Assembly: GCF_029946505.1 (NCBI RefSeq)
Contig: NZ_JARZHG010000016.1
Span: forward strand, 1 to 64,000
Direction: 5' to 3'
Length of the DNA stretch: 64,000 nucleotides
DNA from: Polyangium sp. y55x31
Lineage (GTDB): Bacteria > Myxococcota_A > Polyangia > Polyangiales > Polyangiaceae
In this document: positions 52,692-61,050 of the stretch, piece by piece
Layout of the letters: every line of letters begins with the position of its first letter
Position numbering within the stretch: the first letter of the stretch is position 1
The notes under the pieces: generated by a model
What the model saw: only the letters and a program-made list of their open reading frames with translations
Databases searched by the model: none
Told to the model about the DNA's origin: nothing
Position numbers and translations under genes: made by a program

Positions 52692-54149
52692 ATGACGCAG
52701 CCCCAGAACCGCAGAACCTTCCTCGCCGGCCTCACCGCCGCCACCGCGATCCTCGCCTTCAGCCCCTCTGCCCGCGCGTGGTTGCCCGAGCCCGACGCCG
52801 CCTCCGACGCCGTCCCCCTCCCATGCCTCGACGGACAGCTCCTTTTTGCTCCGGGCGATCTCGCCTCTGCGGCGGAGGATTTTGGCCACATTCTCCACCA
52901 CACGCCCATTGCCGTCCTCCTCCCCGGCTCGATCGCCGACATCCGCGCGCTCCTCCGCTTCGCCCACGCCCATCGGATCCCGGTAGGCGGGATGAGCATG
53001 ATCGGCAATACCCATAGCGTCTACGGCCAATCCCAGGTCGAGGCTGGCATCGTGATCAACATGGCCTCCCTCGCCACCATTCACGAGATCGACGAAGACA
53101 GCGCCCTCGTCGATGCCGGCGTCCGCTGGGTCGACCTGCTCGCCGCCACGACACCCCTCGGCAAAAGCCCTCCGGCCCTCACCGATCACATCGACCTGAG
53201 CATCGGCGGCACCCTCTCCGTGGGCGGCATCGGCGGCCAAGCCTTCCGCCACGGCATGCTCGTGGACAACGTCCTCGAGCTCGAGATCATCACGGGTCAG
53301 GGACGACTCGTGGCCTGCTCTCCGACCCGCCATTCCGATCTTTTCCACGCTGCCCTCGGGGGGATTGGCCAGTTCGGCATCATCGTCCGCGCCCGCGTCC
53401 GCCTCATCGACGTCCCCGGCATGGCCCGCCGCTATACCGCCTTGTACCCCGCCCTCGTCGACTTGATGGCCGACCAGGAAAAACTCATGGACGACGGCCG
53501 CTTCGACTACCTCGAAGGGTTTGCTCTCCCCGCCGAAGGTGGCGGGTGGATGTATCAGATCGAGGCCGTCAAATACTACGCCCCGGGACAGCCCCCGGAC
53601 GACGCCGCGCTCACGGGCGACCTCACCTTCGCACCATCCACCCTCACGGTGGAAGACCTCACCCACTTCGATTTCACGAACCGCATTGCGCCCCTCGTCG
53701 CGCTCCTGAAGTCCGTCGGCGCCTGGGAGCTTCCGCACCCCTGGATCGACATGTTCGTCCCCGGCTCCGAGGCGGCCTCCTTCATTCAATCCGTCCTCGA
53801 CCAGACGACCCCCGACGACATGGGTGGCGGGCCCATCCTCATCTACCCGTTCCAGCGCGCCGCCGTCACCGCTCCCTTCGTCGCCCTTCCCGACGAGCCC
53901 ACGGTTTATCTCTTTTCTCTCCTCCGCTTCGCGCCGCCTCCCGTCGTCTCCAATCTCCTCGCCAAGAACCGCAGCATCTACGAGACCCTCCGCGATCTCG
54001 GCGGCAAACGTTATGCAGCGAGCGGCATCCCCTTCACGTCCTCTGATTGGCAAGATCATTTCGGCGACATGTGGCCGATCTTCGTCCACTTGAAGCACCG
54101 CTTCGACCCCCGCCGCATCCTCACGCCCGGCCCTGCCATTTTCGGCTGA
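52692..54149 (+). CDS. Tat-exported FAD oxidase of the cytokinin dehydrogenase type
   Basis: AGGAG nine bases upstream supports the ATG at 52692. The 485-residue enzyme has a twin-arginine signal (NRRTFLAGLTAATAILAFSP). An FAD PCMH-type domain follows, with GNTHSVYGQ (H108, the likely covalent FAD site as in GHS of CKX enzymes), DAGVRWVDLLAATTPLG and LSIGGTLSVGGIGGQAFRHG. The C-terminal WQDHFGDMWPIFVHLKHRFD plus PRRILTPG matches plant and bacterial cytokinin oxidase/dehydrogenases. It should oxidise an N6-substituted adenine or a related amine or sugar in the periplasm; the substrate is inferred from the family. Confidence 0.8.
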   Translation: MTQPQNRRTFLAGLTAATAILAFSPSARAWLPEPDAASDAVPLPCLDGQLLFAPGDLASAAEDFGHILHHTPIAVLLPGSIADIRALLRFAHAHRIPVGGMSMIGNTHSVYGQSQVEAGIVINMASLATIHEIDEDSALVDAGVRWVDLLAATTPLGKSPPALTDHIDLSIGGTLSVGGIGGQAFRHGMLVDNVLELEIITGQGRLVACSPTRHSDLFHAALGGIGQFGIIVRARVRLIDVPGMARRYTALYPALVDLMADQEKLMDDGRFDYLEGFALPAEGGGWMYQIEAVKYYAPGQPPDDAALTGDLTFAPSTLTVEDLTHFDFTNRIAPLVALLKSVGAWELPHPWIDMFVPGSEAASFIQSVLDQTTPDDMGGGPILIYPFQRAAVTAPFVALPDEPTVYLFSLLRFAPPPVVSNLLAKNRSIYETLRDLGGKRYAASGIPFTSSDWQDHFGDMWPIFVHLKHRFDPRRILTPGPAIFG

Positions 54150-54207
54150 GCATCTGGAAGCAGCTTGAAGATGCGGCGGCGCGGAGCACCGCCGCTCCGA
54201 CGGCCGC

Positions 54208-54951
54208 TCAGCGTCCCCGAGCCGCCTCGAAAGCGCGTACGGCGTCGAATCCGCGCGCCGCGAAACGAGGGGTATAATCGCGCTCCAGCGTTCGCTCCAT
54301 GATTTGGCCATATCGAGCCGGAGGCATGAGCCCCCAGGCGCGATCCTCCGCGGCCATCGCGTCGTTTGCCCTTGCGCTCGGCGGCGCGTAGCTCCGCCTG
54401 AGGCGCCCGAACATCGCCGGGAGCTCGGCGTCGACGAGGCGCCGTACATCGTCGGCAAAGGGCAATTCGAGGAAGTGGTCGAGCAGGCTCCAGCCGAAGT
54501 CCCGGTGCCGGACCTCGTCGCGTAACACGCGGTCGAGCGTGCGTCGCGCCTGCGGGACGGTGCACCCTTCGCGTAGCACCTTGAACAGCGGCACCGCCAC
54601 CGTTTCGCCCAGGCAAAACACCTCGACCCCCGCGCGCGCCGCGGCCAGGTGAAGGGGCTCCGACGGATGGTGTCGAAGCCCGAGCGTCTCCTGCGCGAGG
54701 GTGGGCATTTCCTTTCCGCCGGCCGCTCGGTACGTCGCGTGGCTCATGCGCGCGTGGGCGAGCTCGTCCTTGACGATACGCAGACCGTCGTGAATGAGGT
54801 CGGGCGAGACGCCGAGCTGAATGAGCCAGAGCGTCAGGTGCTGGGTGATCGCAGCCGAGCGGTATTCGGCATGGACACGGCGAAGCCATTCGCCGCGGAC
54901 CGCTTCGCTCGCGGCGGCGCGTGGAGCGCGTTTCGGGGCAGGGGAGGGCAT
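54208..54951 (-). CDS. Ferritin-like diiron protein (module copy 1)
   Basis: The 247-residue protein is all helical with a diiron ligand pattern: E63 and H66 (VKDELAHARMS), E116 (LGETVAVPL), and E146 and H149 (RDEVRHRDFGW). No signal peptide is present. The start is eight bases after the stop of the Cys-rich lipoprotein gene, so the two are co-transcribed. The same ligand spacing and the GETVAV / DEVxHxxFGW pair recur in the protein at 56685-57464. It may be an oxidase or a peroxidase acting on an unknown cytoplasmic substrate. Confidence 0.75.
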   Translation of the reverse strand: MPSPAPKRAPRAAASEAVRGEWLRRVHAEYRSAAITQHLTLWLIQLGVSPDLIHDGLRIVKDELAHARMSHATYRAAGGKEMPTLAQETLGLRHHPSEPLHLAAARAGVEVFCLGETVAVPLFKVLREGCTVPQARRTLDRVLRDEVRHRDFGWSLLDHFLELPFADDVRRLVDAELPAMFGRLRRSYAPPSARANDAMAAEDRAWGLMPPARYGQIMERTLERDYTPRFAARGFDAVRAFEAARGR

Positions 54952-54958
54952 GGCAGGT

Positions 54959-55666
54959 TCAGGGGCCCGTCAGGCACACCTTGACGGTCATGCCGCAAGC
55001 GTCGCAGGGCTGGTTGTGACAGGGATCGATGACCACCTCCCCGCAAGCCGCACCGCCCCAACAACTGACGTTGTCGGTACAGTCCGCCTGGGCAAAGCAG
55101 CCTGCCTGCGGAAGGGCAGGGACCCCGCAGCCCGGAACGAGCCAGCGACAGGTCGCGTCCGCATTGCACGCCTCCTCCGTCGTGAGGAAAAAACAAGGGT
55201 CCGGGGGAGGCTCGGGCGGATTGCAGGGAGGTACCCCATCGATGCTCCAGGACATGCCATCACACGTGGCCGTTTCGGTTTGCGGACCGCAGCCGTAATC
55301 GAACGTGTAGCTGCACGTGAGCATGCTGCTGCAAGGCTCTCCCGAAAGCGGCCTTTCGTCGGGGCATACTTCCGGCGGCGGGGGATTGCATGAAATCCCC
55401 GCGTCGATGCTCCAGGCGTTGTCCTTGCACGTGGCCGTCGCGGGTTGAGGACCGCAGCCGACATCGAACTCGTAGTTGCACGTGAGCTCGCCGTTGCAAG
55501 GCTCACCCTGCGTCGGCATCATGTTCGGGCAGCCGGGCTCCTCGACGTACGGCGGGTTTTGCGTGACGGTGCTGAAACAACCGGGCAACAACGCCACCGT
55601 CGCCGCCTGGGCAACGGTGACGACGAAAGGCTTTCGTCGGGGCTTTGGTTTTCGGGGAAGAGGCAT
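54959..55666 (-). CDS. Cys-rich lipoprotein, paralogue of the one at 14588-15349
   Basis: CCGGAG plus nine bases precedes the ATG at 55666, as at the paralogue. The 235-residue protein begins with the same basic n-region (PLPRKPKPRRKPFVVTVAQA) and lipobox (VALLPGC). It contains repeated C-N-Y-x-F-D-x-GCGPQ modules (three copies with CNPPP linkers) and ends CRWLVPGCGVPALPQAGCFA, then PCHNQPCDACGMTVKVC. It should be exported and disulfide-bonded. It forms a two-gene unit with the ferritin-like gene eight bases downstream. Function is unknown. Confidence 0.75.
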   Translation of the reverse strand: MPLPRKPKPRRKPFVVTVAQAATVALLPGCFSTVTQNPPYVEEPGCPNMMPTQGEPCNGELTCNYEFDVGCGPQPATATCKDNAWSIDAGISCNPPPPEVCPDERPLSGEPCSSMLTCSYTFDYGCGPQTETATCDGMSWSIDGVPPCNPPEPPPDPCFFLTTEEACNADATCRWLVPGCGVPALPQAGCFAQADCTDNVSCWGGAACGEVVIDPCHNQPCDACGMTVKVCLTGP

Positions 55667-55775
55667 GGTCACAAGCTCCGGTGATGGCTCAGGATGGCGC
55701 AACGAGGTGCAAGAATGCGCTGGACGGGGCGAGGTATGCAAGAGCCGTGCGTGCATCGACGCCGGTTGCTGCGTG

Positions 55776-56669
55776 CTAGCGCAATGGCACCTCGCGCATC
55801 CGCTCGGCGAGCTTGTCGTAGACGGGTCTACGAGGGTCGTCCGCGCGGAAAACCAGGCGGAAGTAGTCGCCGACCGGGTTGACCGCGGGGAAGATGCGCC
55901 GCAGCCTCCTCGCCGCGAGGTCTTCCTCGATCAAGTAGCGCGGCAGCACGGCGACGCCCGCCCCCGCGAGGGCGCGCTGGCGGATGGCCTCGATGCCGCC
56001 GAGGCGGACGATACGCTGGAACTGGAGCCGGTCGCCGCCGCCCGGGGCGTCCCGCCAGTAGCGAAACAGCGGCAGCTCGCGGCTGGCATCGAGTAGCGTG
56101 TGGTGTTGCGCGTCCTCGTCGCGCTCGAGCGGTGACGCGCGCAGGAGCTTCGGCGCGCCGACGAAAACGTAGGCCTCGGCGTGGATGCGGATGGCGTCGA
56201 GCTTGGGATCGGTGAAGCGCGAAGACGTGACGGCGCAGTCGATCTCCATGGTGCGCACGCGCAGCAGCAGATCGGGCCCGGATCCGAAGTAGAGGTGCAG
56301 GTCGAGCGAGGGGAAGGCCCGGCGGAGATCGTCGAGCTGGGGGACGATCCAGCTCATTCCGAGCTCCTGCCGGGTGCCCAGGGTGATGTCCATGGGCGGC
56401 GGTCCCGTCTCGCCTCGCGCCGCGCGCACGCAGTCGCGCGCAGCGGCCAGGCAATGCTCGGCCACGGGGAGCAGGCGTAGGCCCGCCTCGGTGAGCGCCA
56501 CGAAGCGCGTGGTGCGCTGGAAGAGCGGGGCGCCGAGCTCGTCTTCGAGTTTGCGGATGCGCTGGCCGAGCGCGGCGGGGGTGAGCGCGACGGATCGGGC
56601 CGCCGCGCGAAAGTTGAGGAGGCGCGCCGCCGCGACGAAGCAGCGGAGGCTATCGATCGAGGGGTACAC
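55776..56669 (-). CDS. LysR-family transcription regulator
   Basis: The 297-residue protein has the LysR winged helix (SLRCFVAAARLLNFRAAARS, LTPAALGQRIRKLEDELG) and a periplasmic-binding-like effector domain (LGTRQELGMSWIVPQLDDLR, AGAGVAVLPRYLIEEDLAAR). It lies between the two lipoprotein/ferritin-like modules in the same orientation as both, so it may regulate one or both. The effector is unknown. Confidence 0.9.
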   Translation of the reverse strand: MYPSIDSLRCFVAAARLLNFRAAARSVALTPAALGQRIRKLEDELGAPLFQRTTRFVALTEAGLRLLPVAEHCLAAARDCVRAARGETGPPPMDITLGTRQELGMSWIVPQLDDLRRAFPSLDLHLYFGSGPDLLLRVRTMEIDCAVTSSRFTDPKLDAIRIHAEAYVFVGAPKLLRASPLERDEDAQHHTLLDASRELPLFRYWRDAPGGGDRLQFQRIVRLGGIEAIRQRALAGAGVAVLPRYLIEEDLAARRLRRIFPAVNPVGDYFRLVFRADDPRRPVYDKLAERMREVPLR

Positions 56670-56684
56670 GTTCCGGAAGGAATA

Positions 56685-57464
56685 TCATGCGGCGCGGCGG
56701 GATCGGCGCGCCTCCCACGCAGCGCGGGCGGGAAGGCCGTGCTGCTCCAGGCGCGGCACGATCACCTCGTGCACGGTGGCGTAGAACAACCCCCGCGCCG
56801 CGGCGCCGTCGCAGAGCCCGTACGACGCGGCGCCCGGGGGGAACGTGGTGCGCGCGGGGATGCGGCTGAGCTCGTGCTGCTCCAGCGAGGCGAACGCGAC
56901 GCGCAGGTACGTGGCGAGCCGGGCGCGCGCCGCGGCGTCGAGGGCAGGAACCACGCTGCCGAGGAAGCGCCAGCCGAAGCGGGCGTGGCCGACCTCGTCG
57001 GCGAGGATCCGCGTCAAGAGCTCGCGGAGCTCGCCCTCGGGCATCTCCAGCCGCTCGGCGTCGATCTGCGCGACGGCCACGGTCTCACTCAGGCAGCACA
57101 CGCTGAGCACGTTGCGCAATACGCCTTCCAGGGGCGCGACGTCGCGATGCTCGGGCAGCGGCCGCGGCGTATCCACCTCGGCCCGCGCCTCGCCGCCGAG
57201 CGCCTCCACCACCGCGCCGCAAAGCGCGCCGTGGGTGCGCTCTTCCTCGGCCATGGTGCGGCATTCCGCGACCAGATCCGCGGCGACGCCCGCCGCTTCG
57301 AGCTGGCGCGCCAGCCCATCGAAGACGGGCGCGGAGCCGTGCTCGTTGATCATCCGCCCGAGCCAGGTGCGGCGCGCCGCCTCGCGCAGGGCAGGCTCGA
57401 TGTCGCCGATCGAGGGGCGCAGTTGCCGCGCTTCCGCGGTCAGGTCGAGCAGCATGGAGGTCAT
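56685..57464 (-). CDS. Ferritin-like diiron protein (module copy 2)
   Basis: GGAGGAGGTGG precedes the ATG at 57464, which overlaps the upstream stop (TGATG). The 259-residue protein has the ligands E75 and H78 (AEEERTHGA), E127 (LSETVAVAQ), and E157 and H160 (ADEVGHARFGW). The motifs and spacing match the protein at 54208-54951, so the two are paralogues. No signal is present. It is coupled to the lipoprotein gene, and its product may modify or act with an exported partner or an unrelated cytoplasmic substrate. Confidence 0.75.
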   Translation of the reverse strand: MTSMLLDLTAEARQLRPSIGDIEPALREAARRTWLGRMINEHGSAPVFDGLARQLEAAGVAADLVAECRTMAEEERTHGALCGAVVEALGGEARAEVDTPRPLPEHRDVAPLEGVLRNVLSVCCLSETVAVAQIDAERLEMPEGELRELLTRILADEVGHARFGWRFLGSVVPALDAAARARLATYLRVAFASLEQHELSRIPARTTFPPGAASYGLCDGAAARGLFYATVHEVIVPRLEQHGLPARAAWEARRSRRAA

Positions 57465-57847
57465 CACGCCACCTCCTCCATCTCCAGCGACGGCGGGACC
57501 GGGGGCCCCCACGCGACGCAACCCGCCTCGACCGCCCAGCCGTTTTCGTCGCAGCAGGCGGCATAGGCCTGCCAATCGTGCATGACATCGGCGCAGGGGC
57601 CCGCGGCGGCGCCGCCCGCACCACCGGCGCCCGTCGCGACGCTCGTGGAGCCGTCGCCGCCGGCCGAGGCGGTCGAGGCGACGGTGCTGGAATCCGAGCC
57701 TCCACCCGAGGAGGCCGTCGTATTCGGCTCGTCACCGTCGGAATCGGGTCCAACGACCACGTTGCTCGCGCATGCGGCGAGGCCGAGGGTCAGGGAGACG
57801 GCGGCAGCCGCGCGCAGCGCGCGGCGATGGATCTCGAATCGCGTCAT
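57464..57847 (-). CDS. Small lipoprotein with C-terminal Cys motif (module copy 2)
   Basis: AGGAGGTG precedes the ATG at 57847. The 127-residue product has a lipobox (AAAAVSLTLGLAAC), a long Ser/Gly/Ala/Thr linker (SSGGGSDSSTVASTASAGG) and a compact C-terminal region with four Cys (GPCADVMHDWQAYAACCDEN, VEAGCVAWGPP). It is coupled to the ferritin-like gene by a one-base overlap. Size and sequence differ from the Cys-rich lipoprotein of module copy 1, but the position is the same. Confidence 0.75.
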   Translation of the reverse strand: MTRFEIHRRALRAAAAVSLTLGLAACASNVVVGPDSDGDEPNTTASSGGGSDSSTVASTASAGGDGSTSVATGAGGAGGAAAGPCADVMHDWQAYAACCDENGWAVEAGCVAWGPPVPPSLEMEEVA

Positions 57848-57997
57848 GAAGCACCTCCTGCAAGGGACGAGCAGGAGGATGAACCATGAGCAGTGAAGAG
57901 AGAATCGATATGATCCGAACAGCGTCGTAAAGGATCCGTTTACAAGAACCGTGCGCGGGCCGCGAGCTCGGCGAAAACGCGTCTCGCGCGTGACCGC

Positions 57998-58028
57998 CTC
58001 GTCATACGCTCGTCATATACTCGTCATA
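57998..58028. repeat. Three direct repeats CTCGTCATA spaced by 11 bases
   Basis: CTCGTCATA occurs at 57998, 58009 and 58020, each exactly 11 bases apart, so all copies lie on one face of the helix. It sits in the gap before the + strand lipoprotein and after the divergent module, and could bind a regulator. The remaining 230 bases of the gap show nothing else. Confidence 0.6.
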
Positions 58029-58104
58029 TGCCCAGCGCCCTTGCCACGACGACGTTCATGAGCAATAAAGGGTCGCCCGCCACTTGCCACCCACCGGAGA
58101 TATC

Positions 58105-59466
58105 ATGGTGAACAAATCGCGCTTCCTTGCAATCGGTCTTCTCGCCGCCCTCGCCGTGCCCGCCTGCGCCGCGCAGGATTCTACGCTGCCGGAGGAGACG
58201 GAATCGGCCGCCTCCGCCGCCACGGCGATCCGGATCTATGCCTCGGAGGGGGACCTCGACTTCTCCTTCGAGACGCTCGGCACGTTCGAGGAGCGCGACG
58301 GCGTCCGCGCCCTCGTCTTTCGCGGCACCGCGAACCGCTACCTGAAGAATGTGTTCAGCTTCGTGCCCGATGACGCCTTCGGGCAGGCGAACATCATCAG
58401 CGAGCGCCGGCTCGAGGTCGTGATCCACGAGGGCCACGAGCTGAATACCTTGCTCTCGGGCCTGCCGCTCTTCGTCTCCATCAACACCTTCACGGGCACG
58501 CCCAACCAGTACACCGCCCGCGTCGAGATCGGGGCGCGTTTTTACGATTTCCTCGGGTCGAACGACATCTGGATCGACGAGGCCGTGGAGCCCTTCTACG
58601 CGATCAACGGCATCGATAACATCGTCTATCGCGGCGGCGTCGACGTGCTCGGAAACCCGCTCACCGTCACGGCGCCCGACGGCGCGCCGTCGGTCTTCCC
58701 CGTCGATGCGGATAGTTACCGGCTCGACTGGTCGTATGCGAGCCTGCATGACGCCATCGATCCGCACACGCAATCCCTGTCCTTCAGCGCGACGCGCCCC
58801 GACGGCACGCTCGCGAAGAAGACGGCGCGCCTCGTCGCGCGCGTGACGGGCCTCGCCCTCACCTCCGGCGACCCCTACAACGTATGGCCGACACCTCCGT
58901 GTGAGCCGGCCGTTTATAGCTGCTATCACAGCCAGCCCGCGGGCACGACCGACTTCGCGGCGTGTGGCACCTACCGCCAGGTGCAGCGCTGCGTCTATGC
59001 GGACGCGTGTGACGTGATGCAGGAGCCGCTGTCGCTCTCCCCGATCGACGCCTCTTCGCTCGAGCCGGCGCGTGCGGCGTGGAACCAGGGATCGAGCGGC
59101 TACAACTGGCGCAACATCCAGCCCATCGCCGCCTACGATACGCCGGAGTGCCCGGAGGCGCCGGTCACCATTGCGAGCCTGATCGACGAGATCGCCTCCA
59201 CCGATCAGAACCAGCCGGCGCCCGAATACGGCACGTTCACCGATCGCGCCGGCCTCTCCGCGACCACGTTCTTCGGATCGACCGGCGGCAGCGCCCTGCT
59301 CGCCGCGATCGACGCCTTCGCGGGCGGCGGCAACATCGAGGCGTGGTATTACAGCGAGCAGGTGTCGTGCCACAACTGCACCGATTTCATCACGCGCGTC
59401 GTGCTCTTCTACCCGAATAGCGGCGTGGTCCTCGTCCTCGACGGCAATTACGGCTACGATTCCTGA
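58105..59466 (+). CDS. Exported lipoprotein of unknown function
   Basis: CCGGAG six bases upstream supports the ATG at 58105. The 453-residue protein has a lipobox (FLAIGLLAALAVPAC), a short linker and two apparent domains: a beta-rich region of about 230 residues (TANRYLKNVFSFVPDD, RVEIGARFYDFLGSNDIW) and a C-terminal part with seven or more Cys (PPCEPAVYSCYHSQ, ACGTYRQVQRCVYADACD, EQVSCHNCTDF) where strands end in VVLVLDGNYGYDS. No family is recognised. Confidence 0.65.
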   Translation: MVNKSRFLAIGLLAALAVPACAAQDSTLPEETESAASAATAIRIYASEGDLDFSFETLGTFEERDGVRALVFRGTANRYLKNVFSFVPDDAFGQANIISERRLEVVIHEGHELNTLLSGLPLFVSINTFTGTPNQYTARVEIGARFYDFLGSNDIWIDEAVEPFYAINGIDNIVYRGGVDVLGNPLTVTAPDGAPSVFPVDADSYRLDWSYASLHDAIDPHTQSLSFSATRPDGTLAKKTARLVARVTGLALTSGDPYNVWPTPPCEPAVYSCYHSQPAGTTDFAACGTYRQVQRCVYADACDVMQEPLSLSPIDASSLEPARAAWNQGSSGYNWRNIQPIAAYDTPECPEAPVTIASLIDEIASTDQNQPAPEYGTFTDRAGLSATTFFGSTGGSALLAAIDAFAGGGNIEAWYYSEQVSCHNCTDFITRVVLFYPNSGVVLVLDGNYGYDS

Positions 59467-59548
59467 GCCCCCGGGCACGCTCGCCGAGCGCCTCCCGGAG
59501 CGTCTCACCATCCGGGGCGAGCGCGCGGGCGAGCGCTGCGACCAGGGT

Positions 59549-60748
59549 TCAGCGACCGGATGCCTTGTCCGTCGCCAGCAGGAGCAGCTGTTTGATCCTC
59601 TCCTCGTCGAGGACCGTGAACACCGAGGCTTTCCCTTCGTGGTGCACGTAGACTCCCACGCGCGTCGCGAGGGCGAGCGTGAGCACCTTCATCGCGGGCA
59701 TTCCCTCGGGTTTGGCGCCTTCGCCGTCGACGGCGCGGAGCGATGCCTCGTCCGTATAAAAGACGAGGTTTCCCTCGTGCTTCGGCATCGTCCCCCGGGC
59801 ATTGTTGAAATAGAGGACCGATCGCAAGAGCTCTCGATCGAAGTTCTCGTGCGCCTTTTCGCCGTCCATCCCGTACGCCTCCGGCGTCCATATCGCGATC
59901 AGCGCGGGGCCGAGCTTCTCGTTGTTCGGGATCCCCGTCGCGAGGGACGGATCGAGCGTCGCCGAAAGGCGAACGGTGGGCGCCGAAGCCTCCGCGGTCG
60001 CCGCGCCTGCCGCCGGCTTGGGGCTCCCCACGGCGTTTCGCACGTGCTCTTCGGTCGCGAATCGCTGGAACTTGTTTTCCATGCGTGACGCGGCGAGCCG
60101 CTCGGCGGCGATCACGGCCGCGGCCTGTTCCCGAGAAGCCTTTGCGCGCAGATAAAACCCACCAATCGCCAAGGCCATGAAGCCCAGGGACACGGCCCCC
60201 GTCACGCTTGTCGGGACGGGCGGCGTTTCATCATTTCTCGTGGCCAGGAACAGCCCGCCAGCCCCGACCATCCCGGCGAGCCCGCCAATCCCCATGCCGA
60301 GGCCTACGTTTTTCATGGTCTGCGCGCCCTTCACCTCCGTTTCGTACATCTCGAGGGCGCGGGCGTGGTCCCTTTGGACGCGGTCACGCTCGTCCTGGTA
60401 GGCCCTCTCGAACGCGGCATACCGCGCGATGTGCAGGGCGCTGAGGGCGTCGACCTCCGTATCTCCTTGATAGACGTGCCATTCGTGCACCGGAACCTCG
60501 GTCGGCTGCGCCTCGTAGACCACCTCCTTGCCCACGTAGCGGCCGCTCGCGGTATAAACCTGGCGCTCGCCGACGGGGATCTTCTTCATGACCGTGCGCG
60601 TGGAATCCTTGGTCTCGATCCGCAGAGTCTCCCCGGTGGACCGGTGCGGGAGCTGGTATTCGAAATCGGAAGGCACCTGCGGCGGAGGCGGCGCCGCGCA
60701 ACCACCGATGACGCTGCCGAGCACCAACCACCCGACCAATGTTTTCAT
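59549..60748 (-). CDS. Lipoprotein with internal membrane helices
   Basis: GGAGGGAG precedes the ATG at 60748. The 399-residue protein has a lipobox (LVGWLVLGSVIGGC) followed by a Pro-rich linker, a beta-rich domain of about 100 residues, a helical stretch, and two hydrophobic segments (VGLGMGIGGLAGMVGAGGLF, VTGAVSLGFMALAIGGFYL) near residues 150-210. The C-terminal 180 residues form a soluble domain with strand pattern (PALIAIWTPEAYG, GNLVFYTDEASL). No family is recognised. Confidence 0.65.
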   Translation of the reverse strand: MKTLVGWLVLGSVIGGCAAPPPPQVPSDFEYQLPHRSTGETLRIETKDSTRTVMKKIPVGERQVYTASGRYVGKEVVYEAQPTEVPVHEWHVYQGDTEVDALSALHIARYAAFERAYQDERDRVQRDHARALEMYETEVKGAQTMKNVGLGMGIGGLAGMVGAGGLFLATRNDETPPVPTSVTGAVSLGFMALAIGGFYLRAKASREQAAAVIAAERLAASRMENKFQRFATEEHVRNAVGSPKPAAGAATAEASAPTVRLSATLDPSLATGIPNNEKLGPALIAIWTPEAYGMDGEKAHENFDRELLRSVLYFNNARGTMPKHEGNLVFYTDEASLRAVDGEGAKPEGMPAMKVLTLALATRVGVYVHHEGKASVFTVLDEERIKQLLLLATDKASGR

Positions 60749-61050
60749 GGGTTCACTCCCTCCAGCTTGCATTCGATACACCTCGTCTGCCGCGGGAATC
60801 GCAAGGTCCGTGCCAGTCTCGGTGTTTTCTGGAGTGTGAGTATTCTCACGAGCGGCGCGAAAAACGCTGCCATCGCGCACCATCGAGGGCGTTTCCCTCC
60901 CGAGGTGTCATGGGGCGGTTGTCATGCGCGCGTGACACTGTCACACGCGCGTGACAGTCCGGCTCTCATCCCACGTCCTCGCCGCCCGGGCGCACGCCTT
61001 GCCATGATCCTCGTATCGGCGCGAACGTGGGCACGGGGGGGACAGGGAGC
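60749..61050. other. Divergent intergenic region
   Basis: This 302-base gap lies between the leftward lipoprotein and the rightward propeller genes and should contain both promoters. Apart from the GTGACA inverted repeats at 60920-60957, listed separately, no motif is seen. Confidence 0.5.
60920..60957. promoter_or_regulatory. Overlapping TGTCAC/GTGACA inverted repeats
   Basis: A perfect dyad CTGTCAC-N6-GTGACAG (60938-60957) overlaps TGTCA-N8-TGACA (60920-60937) and the palindrome GTGACA-C-TGTCAC. Each spacer is a CG-rich alternation. The array lies about 95 bases before the propeller genes and could be an operator with two half-overlapping sites. Confidence 0.6.
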
